NCBI RefSeq assembly: GCF_030272615.1
Contig: NC_081408.1
Span: 408,176,889 to 408,240,888 of the forward strand
Reading direction: 5' to 3'
Source: Cryptomeria japonica
Lineage: Eukaryota; Streptophyta; Pinopsida; Cupressales; Cupressaceae
DNA length: 64,000 nucleotides
Below are positions 24,084 through 33,620 of the stretch, one piece after another. The notes beneath the pieces were generated by a model that saw nothing but the letters and a program-made list of their open reading frames with translations, was not told where the DNA came from and searched no databases. The position numbers and the translations under genes were made by a program. The number at the start of each line of letters is the position of its first letter. Position 1 is the first letter of the stretch.

Positions 24084-25754
24084 CTCTTCAGAGTATCCTA
24101 ATTCAAAAATACAAAAAAAATTCAAAAATTTCAAAAATACAAAAAAAAAATCATAAAAACATAAAAATCGTTACTTGGTGAAAACCTGGCAAATAGGCAC
24201 CTTGTGACAACAAAAAAAAAATTAAAAAAAAATAAAATTAAAAAAAAGTAAAGAAAAACATTTCTTCCAACAGTGAAAACCACTTCGGTGGTGCCCTGGG
24301 CAAGTACCATGGTGAAAACTAGGTTAGCAGCGCCATGCATAGAGACATTGCTCCTCCCTCCTTCAGGATTCAATTTCATCCTTCACTTTGCACACACTCA
24401 CAACCTATTCGTTCATAATAAACTATACACATTCCCATCATGGCTTGTTATTGATCTACCTAAGATTGGTTCGCCATTCATAATAAACCTCCCTTTTCAC
24501 CCCTTTCCACTCATAATAAATTAGATCCTATCTGTGGCTAAGGCAAATCCTACGTCTAGTAATGGGTGTGGAACTAAGAATATCACATGTTTCAAGGAGT
24601 ACAGTTTCTTCCAGTTTTCTTCAGTCTATTCGCGCACAATCCACAATAAAGCAGCATTTGCATCGTTGATCCGCAATAAAGTTTCATCTTCTTCGCAATA
24701 AAGTATCGGTTGCATGGATTCAGTCAGTTTCAGATGAGACATAACAACAATAATGGGCTTCAACAAATCAAATCTTTCAACAGACTCAGACAACATTATG
24801 GTTCAGTGCTATTTATCCCTTTTGTGAAAGTAAACATTGTGACCACAATCAAATAAGACTGATACAAGTGACAAGAGACACTAAACTTGAGGACTACAGT
24901 GGATGTTGGTGTCGAGTCTTGGTTTTCTTTTGATTTTATCTTTTGGTGACATGTCTTTTAGTTTTTTCGGGATGTCTCTAACTAGATATTCTATCTCCAG
25001 GATGTCTTTGACTAGAAAGGTGAGGATGGGGTATCGTCACCTATTTTTCTTTGCTGCCTGTGGATTGTCTCTTAGTAATGCTATGACTTGTCCAAGGATA
25101 TGAGGACACTGTGAGTCTAGTGTGAACTGGAGCATTCCTTGTTTGCAACTATCTTATCTCCGTGCAAACAGGTACAATGACTTTCTGGGTCAAACATATG
25201 CCTTGATTGTCATAACCTACTTGCCATAATAAAGCTCAATGATGATTACGCACAAGAAGCTCTTTCACTTTCATTTCTTCTATCTTCCATTCCCCATTCT
25301 TGATTGACTTCCATCACCCTTCTTGAGTCCGCGTAGCTTGCTATCACATGACTGAGTATAATGACACACCAAAAATATCTGCATTTCATGTAGTTTGCAC
25401 CTGCATTACCACATATTAATCATTTCATACATACATATAGACATAACAATTGCATCACATCCTGCACACAACACATATTAGCACATTTTACATTCTCATC
25501 ATGTAAATAATCATTTGCATTATCATATTCATTTGCATTGCATACATTCACATTTGCATTTGCATAACATATAAAACATAAAAGAACAAAAATATTGCAT
25601 TTCATCATGTATATATTTGCATCCAAGTCATAAGCATCACATAACACATACATCATTAAATATCTCATCACATAGGTACATATGCATATAGCTGCCGCAA
25701 AAATGTATCATCTCATATATATATATAAAGTGTCATGATACAATGATGTCAAAA
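24084..25754 (+). other. Noncoding region between pol stop and antisense PMD ORF
   Basis: A-rich runs at 24105-24260 follow the pol stop. After that come an AATAAA cluster (24417-24702), a 'gtgaaaac' phrase repeated at 24178, 24273 and 24311, and a CAT/ATAT-rich stretch at 25420-25740. No conserved ORF. This is where sense gag-pol transcripts and the antisense PMD transcript converge. Confidence 0.6.
24417..24702 (+). terminator. Cluster of six AATAAA poly(A) signals
   Basis: AATAAA occurs at 24417-24422, 24482-24487, 24515-24520, 24645-24650, 24675-24680 and 24697-24702, several within the repeated phrase 'cataataaa' or 'gcaataaag'; another is at 25228. Such density just after the pol stop and before a convergent gene suggests 3'-end formation, but AT-rich sequence alone yields some by chance. 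Confidence 0.45.
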
Positions 25755-27730
25755 TCATATGACTACAATCACTCGCAGGTGTCTACACCATAATACAAAA
25801 ATGGTACAATACTGATACATAGGGAGCCCTCTACGGCTATGATGAACTCCCTCCCTCGGAGCCGTCTGGCCTCGACGAAATCTTAGCCCTAGAAGGACCC
25901 GCCTTAGGATCATCCCTCCTGTCTCCCCTATCTGGTGGTGGTGGAGGACCCATAACCCGACCGTTGGATGCCTGTCGCCTCTGGCTCCCTCCCTAGTCGT
26001 TGTTGTCCGCGATGGTCTACGAAAGCTCCTTGCCCGCTGCTCTGGTGGCACTGCCTCGTAGTATAGGTCACGCTAGTAACCTATCTCCTTCCTTGCCCAT
26101 AGAACATAGGCATACCTAGCCCCTGTATCCTCTACTGCCTGCCTCCTAGCCCTCAGTGCTATCTCAGCCTCAGTATAGCGCTGGATAGCTTGATCCTGTT
26201 CATGCTCTGTCTCCCTCAGTCGCCTCCTGAGCCTAGCGGTCTCCCTCTCTAGGTCCTGGATCTCATCTACCTATCCCTGGCAGATCTCCCTCAGCTCATC
26301 CTCCTTCGCCTCAGCCCCCTATGCCTCTGCCTGTGGCTCCCCCTATACTGGTGCATGTGCCTGTACCTGTACTTGCCTTTGTCTCTGTCCCTGCATCTGT
26401 CTAGGACCCTGTGCTGTTGGCACCTGTAGTGGCAATCCACCCTGACCCCTCACCACTTGAGCCTGTCTCTCCTCCCCACCCTCTCTTTGTGGAATCACCC
26501 TCCTCTCTCCAATGGCACCCCACCTCCTCCGTCAGCCTCTCCCCTCACCATCTCCATCATCATCCTCATCCCCACCACCATCTCCCTCTACAAGCTCCCC
26601 TGGGTCTTTCAGTCATGGAAAGGGATGCTTAGCCCAATATGCCATGTACTCGACATCCATGCCTGCATCCTCAATATCTGACCACATGTCCCATGGCATC
26701 AACACCATCTCTGCTAGCTACGTCATGGCCTGATCATATGACAATAGTGGCCCAAAGTGTACCTAATCCTGGACTGTCTGAGCATACCTCCCGAAACCCC
26801 GGGGCATCTGCTAAATCCGGCCAAACTGCCTGCATACTCTGTTAATCAGCTGTCTCTCCAAAACATAGGGTATCCACCCAATCAGATATCTGCTCTGAAA
26901 GGTGTACGGGAGATCCACTGCGTCCTCCTCCCACTGCTCGCACCCAAGGTACAACCTCCATATAACAGTGTCGATCTCATCTAGGACCCGATGCCAATGC
27001 TCCAACCTACCAATCCGTGGCTGCGATGTAATCATGTCGTACAAATGCACAAAACTACATCCATGCCCCCTGCCCCTAAAGTGTATAGGTCGTGTCACTG
27101 GCAGATGCTCATATGCCACACCTGTAGCAATGTAACCCAGTAGCCCAATCCTACGGATCCATGATAAACAAATTGATGTAGCTTGTAATACAGGTGTGCC
27201 AGCACACACGGTCCCCAGGCATATCTAGTATGCTGTGTAACTAGCATCTCCAAGGTACTCCCCCAGCCCATAGCCAAACCTCATGTCGCCCTGTCGGGAC
27301 ACAGGAACCCACTGATCACTCCCCCTAGCACTGCTGGCAGTGCTAATCCTGTAGCTATCATGGTGTCCCAAGCCACATGTCCTGCCCTCATCTCTAGTCC
27401 TGGGTCCCAGAACACTCATCTCAGGGCATCCCTGTCTCCCTCTCGATCATAAAGAATCAGCTCCCCATCGATCGGTACCCACAATATCCTGTACACATCC
27501 TCCAAGGTGACTGTCATCTCACCTATCGGCAAATGGAACGTGCATGTCTTAGAGTGCCACCTCTCAGCTAATGCAGTCAGCAAACCCATGTTTGCTCGAA
27601 ACTCAGGCACATACATAATGTATCTCAGACCCATGTCCTCAATGGCAACTTTGTCCTTGAATGTCAACTCTGGTCGCAACCTCTGAGTCGATGGGAATCT
27701 CTCTCGTGACTCTAGCATAGGCAAATACTC
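25755..27730 (-). pseudogene. Antisense plant mobile domain (PMD) protein with coiled-coil tail
   Basis: On the minus strand, opposite to gag-pol, I read EYLPMLESRERFPSTQRL, MGLRYIMYVPEF, LLTALAERWHSKTCTFHLP, GEMTVTLEDVYRILWVPIDGE (start of the PMD), a frame change near 27420, then WVTLLQVW, HLPVTRPIHFRGRGHG, WRLYLGCEQWEED, LPYTFQSRYLIGW and INRVCRQFGRIQ-like. These are PMD (MAIN/MAIL1-type) landmarks. The C-terminal part has a charged low-complexity stretch (about 26430-26600) and a coiled coil (EIQDLERETARLRRRL, then AEIALRARRQAVEDTG). Stops and at least two frameshifts break it. The region is clearly more GC-rich than its surroundings. PMD ORFs in antisense are known from Tat-clade elements; the protein's role in the element is unknown. 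Confidence 0.82.
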
Positions 27731-27762
27731 CTGCAGTCAAGCAAATCAATCATGTCAGTCAT

Positions 27763-28079
27763 AGTGGCATTCACTGTTCATCACAAAATGCTACTTTTTA
27801 TCTAATTGTATATGGTACTCTATCCTAGTAACACTCACTGTTCATCACAAAGTGTTGCTTCTATCCTAGTGACGCTCACTGTTCATCACAAAGTGTTGCT
27901 TCTATCCTAGTGGTACTCCCTATTCATCACAAAGTACTATGTGTTTGGCACTCCCTGTTCATCACAAAGTGCTGCTCACATTTGCACTCACTATTCATCA
28001 AAAAGTGCTGCTCCTATTGGTACTCCCCGTTCATCACAAAGTACTATGTCTTGGTACTCACTGTTCATCACAAAGTGCC
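27763..28079 (+). repeat. Array of eight hairpins with constant 15-nt loop and covarying stems
   Basis: Each unit is stem, 15-nt loop near CACTGTTCATCACAA, stem. Stems (5'/3'): GCATT/AATGC extended to 9 bp (27763-27795); AGTAACACT/AGTGTTGCT (27827-27859); AGTGACGCT/AGTGTTGCT (27868-27900); GTGGTACT/AGTACTAT (27910-27940); TGGCACT/AGTGCTG (27946-27974); GCACT/AGTGC (27984-28008); TGGTACT/AGTACTA (28018-28046); GGTACT/AGTGCC (28053-28079). Stem positions change on both sides together (C-G to T-A, G-C to A-T), while the loop length stays exactly 15. Non-Watson-Crick pairs are mostly G-T on the plus strand, which would be A-C on the minus strand. Confidence 0.85.
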
Positions 28080-28099
28080 TTGATTTATCCTATCCTAGG

Positions 28100-28285
28100 G
28101 CCTCTGCTTGAGTGAATCCTCTTGAGTAGTTTCCTAATTGGCAACATATGTTCTATCACAAAATTGTCAATCCTAGCCCTATTTGCTATCATAGTCTTCC
28201 CTAGAGGACCTGCTTGAGTGTATCCTCTCAGCAACTTATCCAATCGACAACGTATGTTCATCACAAAACTGCCGATTTGGCCTAG
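28100..28285 (+). repeat. Two larger hairpin units with the same loop core
   Basis: Two related units of about 75-80 nt start with 'cctctgcttgagtg' / 'acctgcttgagtgtatcctct'. The first has stem ATTGGCAA/TTGTCAAT (28137-28144 with 28164-28171, one G-T). The second has CCAATCGACA against TGCCGATTTGG (28240-28249 with 28270-28280, one mismatch and one bulge). Both loops hold the TTC(T)ATCACAAAA core of the small hairpins, although the stem sequences are unrelated to them. Confidence 0.7.
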
Positions 28286-28304
28286 AAGACACAAATTCAC
28301 ATTT

Positions 28305-28605
28305 TTTGACACAAACGCGCTTTCATGACATAAACGCACTTAGAGACTGCATAAACGCACCTGTTCTATACATACGCGCCTGAAACACATAGACGTGCCT
28401 ATACTCTACATAGACGCACCTAAAAGACACAAACGTGCCTGCCTAGCACAGACACGCTTGCACAGCGCAGACGCGATTGTATCCTACACAGACGCCTTTT
28501 CCAGCACAGACGCGCCTGGCACAAACACATACACACCTGGCACAAACACAGACATGCCTAGCCAGCATAGACGCGCCTGACACCAGCACAGACGCGCCTA
28601 CACAT
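28305..28605 (-). repeat. CGCGTCTGTG motif array 3 (inverted, beside antisense promoter)
   Basis: On the plus strand about 15 copies of CACAGACGCGCC-like sequence (ACAAACGCGC, ATAAACGCAC, ACATACGCGCCTG, ATAGACGTGCC, CACAGACGCGCCTG and others) are spaced about 20 nt. On the minus strand they read GGCGCGTCTGTG, the motif of the sense-leader arrays. It lies between the antisense TATA box and the PMD ORF. Confidence 0.82.
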
Positions 28606-28716
28606 TTTGGACATTTACCTAAAATTGCATTTATTGCACTACCTAAGATGCATTTATGACAACATTTATTGCAACAAAGTACAAGGAGGTTTTGTGGTAC
28701 TCATCGGCTCTCCTAC

Positions 28717-28830
28717 ATTTGCTGGCTTCTGATATTGGCGAACGCGATCGAATCTATGAACCAATGCCATCGCTGCTAACTGCTGCTGCTCTATCTCGCT
28801 CTGCACTCTGATCTTGTGGATGTGTGGATG
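28717..28830 (-). other. Candidate first exon of the antisense PMD transcript
   Basis: About 30 nt downstream of the TATA box a minus-strand frame gives MALVHRFDRVRQYQKPAN from an ATG at 28768-28770. A GT donor (AAT|GTAGGA, donor 28716-28715) and an acceptor (CTGCAG, ending 27731) would remove 986 bp containing the motif array and all hairpins, joining in phase to EYLPMLESRERF. The frame also runs on to a stop at 28666 if unspliced. Splicing is a prediction from two sites only. Confidence 0.35.
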
Positions 28831-28857
28831 ACAATGAGGATGTTTTCCCCTCATGGT

Positions 28858-28867
28858 CTATTTATAG
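28858..28867 (-). promoter_or_regulatory. TATA box of the antisense unit
   Basis: CTATAAATAG on the minus strand, embedded in GTCTATAAATAGACC, lies 1.1 kb upstream of the PMD ORF and outside the LTRs. It resembles the LTR TATA of element O (TATAAATAGA), but lies in a region otherwise unlike that LTR. Confidence 0.5.
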
Positions 28868-29092
28868 ACTTCCCTAGCCCTCATTTCCTGAGTCAGTCTT
28901 CTTTATCATGTGACTCTGTCACTTTATCTGGTCAATCCTTTCTAGCCATTCTTTCTTATCAAGAGATTGTATGTGATCTTTTCAGACATTTTCATCCAAT
29001 CTCTCGAGGGGGCATATCATTCCCATCTTGGGGCAACTTTGTATCAGTTCATCGTATCTTCTTTGAAACAACGCGACAAGCCGCATTGTCTC

Positions 29093-29106
29093 AAAGAGGG
29101 GAAAAA
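29093..29106 (+). other. Polypurine tract of element I
   Basis: AAAGAGGGGAAAAA directly precedes the TG of the 3' LTR; this is the usual plus-strand primer site. Almost identical to O's tract. Confidence 0.88.
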
Positions 29107-29877
29107 TGTAGACACCTAAAATTGTCATGTCTAATTAAATAAATATCTTTATTTATTTAATTACTTTGGCCTAATTCTTCTATTAATTAAATAAATCTTT
29201 ATTTATTTAATTAATTCATTTATCCTCTTCTAGCCTTATTTCTCATTTAAATAAATACATTTATTTATTTAAATTATCCTTTTCTTAAATTAAATAAATA
29301 TCTTATTTATTTAATTGATCCCACTTCTTCTATTAATTAAATAAATCTTTATTTATTTAATTAATTCATTAACCTTTTCTACCCATGACACATGTCATTC
29401 ATCTCTTAATTCATACACTACCTACCCCTTTCATTATTTTATTATTTTCTTTACCTACCCTCTAATCATAGCCGACCTCTTTTACACCTCTCAATCTTAT
29501 CCCTCCATTTCATATAGTGTCTTCTATATAAGGAGATGCTTCCTTCATTATCAAGCCCGATTGACTACTTGACTTCATTACGCTTTGCACTTTCATATGA
29601 GATCCTACTTGCAACCACATTTCCGTTCTTTGTTGAGCTCTTGTGCACATAAAATCTGAGAGCAAATATATCAAGAAAGATCAATGGAGATAGGAAGAAT
29701 GGAGATCCAAACCCTATTGGACATGTGATGGTATAATCTTTGTGATTTCATTTGATTTGCATTGTCTTAGGTAATCTTCATATGTTAGGGTGGATCTTTG
29801 TTGTTGTTAGGCTAGGGTTTTGTGGTTGAATTCATTTAGTCTTTCAATATTGTTGTTATCCATTTTCACCATATACA
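29107..29877 (+). mobile_element. 3' LTR of element I (771 bp)
   Basis: TGTAGACACC ... CATATACA, matching 11934-12397 plus 13937-14243. It contains inverted AT phrases such as 'taattaaataaatc' / 'tttatttatttaatta', a TATA box at 29525-29533 and no block X. It represents the original LTR form. Confidence 0.95.
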
Positions 29878-29882
29878 TCATC
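29878..29882. repeat. Right target-site duplication of element I (TCATC)
   Basis: Matches 11929-11933. Element O sequence resumes at 29883 (minus-strand LMPYKKMVD). Confidence 0.95.
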
Positions 29883-30290
29883 AACCATCTTTTTATAAGG
29901 CATTAACTTTTTGTCCTTTGTTTGATAGTCATCATTGATCTGATTAATGACGAGTAGAGAGTCTCCAAAGACTTGAAGTTGTGTAATGTTTCATTCTATA
30001 GCCATTTTGATACCTGTTACCAAAGCTTCATACTCTGCTATGTTGTTGGTGTATGGAAAGCTTAATTTGTATGCTTTTGGGATTGTATGACCTTGTGGTG
30101 TGATGAATAGCATGCTTTCTCCTGATCCATGCTGTGTATATGAACCATCAAAGTATAATTGCCATGTTTTTGTTATGACTGTTAGGATATCAACATCAGG
30201 AAACTCAATCTATAAAGGATGATCATCTTGAAGTGGTGCCTTTGCTAGTTGATCTACAATGACTTGTCCTTTTATAGCTTTTCTATCAAC
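29883..30290 (-). pseudogene. pol: Second (archaeal-type) RNase H of element O, split by I
   Basis: On the minus strand: WQLYFDGSYTQHGSG, TPQGHTIPKAYKLSFPYTNN, IAEYEALVTGIKMA, LQVFGDSLLVINQ, LMPYKKMVD, then after element I (11928 downward) DIKKYFVEITFQQIPRND and AADVMATLASL. The two pieces fit element I's own RNase H without a gap, which proves the insertion point. At least one stop (after KMAIE) is present. Confidence 0.85.
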
Positions 30291-30900
30291 ATACTCAATA
30301 TCAAACTCACTCAGGATCATGATCCATTTTGCTAGTCATCCTGTTAATGTTGCTTTGCTGAGTAAATATTTTAGAGGATCAATTTTAGCAATCAACTTGA
30401 TGGAGTGAGATAGTAGATATTGTCGTAATTTTTGAGAAGCAAAAAATACAGCCAAGCATGCTTTTTCTGTTGGTGAATAGTTGATCTCGTATCCTACTAG
30501 TGTTCTGCTGATATAGTAGATAGCTCATTATTTTCCTTCATTATCCTATTGTGCAAGAAAAACTCCTAATGATGCTTTGGTGGTCAATACATAGAGTAAC
30601 AATGGTTTTCTTGGAATTGGTGACATTAGGACGGGTGGTTGTATGAGATATGCCTTGATCTTGTTGAATGCATCCTCACATTGATGGTCCCATTTGAAAT
30701 GAATATTTTTATACAATAGATGAGTAAATGGTTGACATTTATCTGCTAGTTGAGCAACAAATCTTCTGATTGACTGGAGTGTTCCTTGGAGTGATCTTAG
30801 TTGACTTATATTCTTGGGAGATGCCATTTCCATTGTTGCTTTAACCTTAGCTGGATCCACTTCGATACCTCTAGCTGAAACAATGTATCCCAATAGCTTG
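30291..30900 (-). pseudogene. pol: RT connection and native RNase H of element O
   Basis: The minus strand reads MGYIVSARGIEVDPAKVKAT, NISQLRSLQGTLQSIRRFVAQ, HFKWDHQCEDAFNKIKAYL, then PRKPLLLYVLTTKASLGVFLAQ and, further on, the thumb-like LSKATLTG and LSEFDIEYVD blocks. Stops separate the pieces. It closely matches the same region of element I. Confidence 0.82.
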
Positions 30901-31560
30901 CTTGAAGTAACACCAAAGGCACATTTCTTAGGGTTTAGCCTGTAGCTTGTATTGTTCTAACCGGTTAGAGATCTTTTCCAGTATCTCTATATCTTCTTCT
31001 CTGTTGTACGATTTAGCCAATATGTCATCCATATAGTCTTCCATGAATGTATGCATCATGTCATGAAAAATAGTTGTCATAGCTCTCTGATATGTAGCAC
31101 CTATGTTCTGTAATCCAAAAGACATGACGTTCTAGCAGATAGTACCCCATGGACATGTGAAAGCTATCTTTTCTTGGTCTTCAGGTGCTATTTTAATCTG
31201 ATTGTATCCGGAGAAACCATCCATTAAAGAGAACATGGAGTGTCCAACAGTCAAATCGACAATGATGTCGATGTTAGGTAAAGGAAAGTCATCCTTTGGA
31301 CATGCGTTATTAAGATCTCTAAAGTTTGTGCATATTCTAATGCTTTTATCTAGTTTTGAAACAGGAACGATGTTGGATACCCATTGAGGATATGATATAG
31401 GTCTGATGAATCCGACATCCAATAATTTCTTTAGTTTTGTTTTGACTAGAAGAGCAATATGAGGATGCATTTTCCATAACTTCTGTTTGACTGGTTTGGC
31501 CCCTGGACTAATATTTAAGTGATGCATAATAAGGTCTGGATCTAACCCTGGCATGTCTGC
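30901..31560 (-). pseudogene. pol: Reverse transcriptase of element O
   Basis: MPGLDPDLIMHHLNISPGAK, KLLDVGFIRPISYPQWVSN, ICTNFRDLNNACPKDDFPLP, LMDGFSGYNQIKIAPEDQEK, then a short break after CPWGTIC and continuing MSFGLQNIGATYQRAM. The active site DYMDDILAKS keeps both Asp residues, unlike element I. Stops near 31130 and 30927 break the frame. Confidence 0.88.
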
Positions 31561-32819
31561 ATAGGACCAGGTGAAATTGATTTGTTGTCATTTGAAGAAT
31601 TCCACATATTGTTGCATTTCTTTCTCAGACAGAGAAGTCGTTGGATGAAGAATATTTGGTTGCTCTGTTGTGCCAATGTTAACTACCTCTATTGATTCGA
31701 TCAAAATGGATGACCTTTCTTGATAGTGCTTAGGTAAAGCGTCAAATCTCCCATCTTCCAGCGCCTCGAGGAGGTTTTCACCATTAGATGCATCCTTTCT
31801 TTTTACTTTTTCCTGATCTAATGCTGCCAAGAACTGGTTTTCAAAATTAGACTTGATATTGTTTTTGTTATTTTCACTTTTGTGACTAGGAGATTTGGCA
31901 CCCACTTGACTGGAAGATGCGTTGCTGAAATTCCTGGTGAGAGTTGTTATAGGTTCAATAGCATTAAGATATACAGATATGACATGGTCATTAGGAAAGG
32001 TATCAATGGAGGTATGTCCTTCATTTTCCCAATCAATAAGCTCAAGGTGGATTAGAGGTAAGGGGTCTTCAAGTTGGGATGTTTCAAGGGTTTCAAGGGT
32101 CATGATAGATGTATCAAAGTTTTCAATATGTATGTCAATGTCTAGAATGGTACTCTCATTAGAATGACCTCGCATAAGAAAGTCCTGATCATCCTCAGTT
32201 AAGTCCAAGTCAGTCGAATGTGATTCTAATTCAAGTGAACTAGTTCCTAACATTTGTCCTGCATACATGTGAACTACATCAACTTCTACATCTCCTCTAA
32301 AGGAATTTTCTTCAGATGATTCTTCAGAGTGATGGGAATCTGATTCCCATTCATTAGAATCTATATCACTTGCAGTTTACAATCTACAGATTTGGTCATA
32401 TGACATTTCTACTTCTTTTCTGGCTATATCTTTTCTTCTTTCACATTCAGCTTCTCTGGGACTGAGATTGAGTTCTGTCAATCTTGCTATGAGCTCTCCT
32501 TGATTAATATTAGCTTCTTTCTTGTTTTGATTGATATTTAATGCTTCTTGAGAGGTTCTTTTAGTTTGTTTCTCTTTTTGATTTGAATCTTGCTTCTTTT
32601 CCCATTTCATGTTTGGTGGTGTTTGTTGCTTAGCTGATGTTTCTTCTCTTTCAATTGCCAGTTGTTCTTGTATATTTTTATATTCCTCTTGTTGTTGACT
32701 AAAAGATGTGTCTTCTGGTAAAGTAACTTGTCCATACCCTAAGCCTGTTTTGTCTGTAGTCTGCTGAGTGTAAGGTTGGATAGGTTTTGAGATACCTTCT
32801 TTTCTTTTTCCTATAGGAC
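31561..32819 (-). pseudogene. pol: Protease-RT spacer of element O
   Basis: Polar, low-conservation sequence with a 226-residue open stretch (32268-31588) containing an acidic part (DLTEDDQDFLMRG) and a block that aligns with element I (VKRKDASNGENLLEALEDGR against VKRKDVSEGKNLSEAPKDGR, then LPKHYQERSSILIE). Upstream, 32838-32377 is Gln/Glu/Lys-rich and opens with a G-patch-like MGYTGIGPIGKRKEGISKP. Function of the spacer is unknown. Confidence 0.65.
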
Positions 32820-33620
32820 CTATTCCAGTGTATCCCATTTTTCTGAGAATGTTAAATCCTTTCCATACTTTTCTGTAATTATGCAGACATTGTTGATCTT
32901 TTGTTGAAATTCTTCATCCTTGTATAGCCACTGTAGCACATCTTTGTCTTCTATTTCCTTTGATAAGGTTCCAACACTAACAAATGCTCCATCAAATATC
33001 AGAAGATGTTTTATAATTGGTTGTTGTTTAGAGTTTGATGGTTTTCCAAAGGATTTAGGAGAAAGTGGTAATTGTGATATTGAATATTCTCCGTTCCCTC
33101 GATCTTTTAGCTGCATTTGCTTTTCCATAGTTGACAAGATAGAGGCAAATGATTGTTCCTTGGATTGTGTGTTTAAAGATGATGCCTCCCTATTATGAGG
33201 AACAATGACTTCTTGAATTGGTTTAAGGTTACTAGAATATTGAAATGGATTTGAATTTGCTAAGATCGTGATTTCCTTCCCAATGTAGGGAAACTTTAAG
33301 CACTGGTGGTATGTTGATGGAACAACTTGTATGTAATGTATCCAAGGTCTTCCCAAGAGTATGATGTATAATAAATCTAAATCTAGAACTTGGCATGCTG
33401 CATCTTTCTGCAAAGGTCCCACTCTGATGGGTAACATCACAATTTCTTTAGAGGAACATTCTTCTTCATCATAGGCTTTAATGGTGATCTTTTTCTGGGG
33501 ATCAACTACATCTTCTGAATAACCTAGAGCATGGACAAGACTCAAAGTGAAGATGTTTAAGCCAGCTCCTCCATCTATTAAGACATGTTTAACTCATGTC
33601 TTATGAATGATGACTTTGTT
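32820..33620 (-). pseudogene. pol: Aspartic protease of element O
   Basis: VKHVLIDGGAGLNIFTLSLV carries the active-site D-G-G-A; then KITIKAYDEEECSSKEIV, LPIRVGPLQKDAACQVLDLDL, ILLGRPWIHYIQVVPSTYHQ. A TAA precedes VKHV. The long open frame (241 codons from 33545) is the best preserved part of O. It ends in the region aligning with element I's GKGFKTLQKFGYD block. Confidence 0.85.

Larger units (their letters stand above)
11934..29877 (+). mobile_element. Complete Tat-like Ty3/Gypsy element I, inserted in O
   Basis: A plus-strand LTR retrotransposon of about 17.9 kb with a perfect 5-bp target duplication. Order: expanded 5' LTR, primer site, 2.3-kb leader, gag, protease, spacer, RT, RNase H, second RNase H, integrase, about 5 kb of 3' region with an antisense plant-mobile-domain ORF, polypurine tract, 3' LTR. 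A second, archaeal-type RNase H and antisense extra ORFs are known hallmarks of the Tat clade (Ogre and relatives). The homologous LTR parts differ at about a dozen positions in 771 bp by eye, so I is younger than O. It is defective: nonsense codons in gag, RT, RNase H and integrase, plus YVND in RT. Confidence 0.95.

Noticed and set aside
26411-26845. Plus-strand Pro/Ser/His-rich ORFs
   Set aside because: They are the complement of the charged low-complexity part of the antisense PMD protein.
28305-28605. Possible CRISPR-like array (short repeats, regular spacers)
   Set aside because: The repeats are about 10-13 nt and degenerate with about 8-nt spacers, inside a plant retrotransposon; no cas genes.
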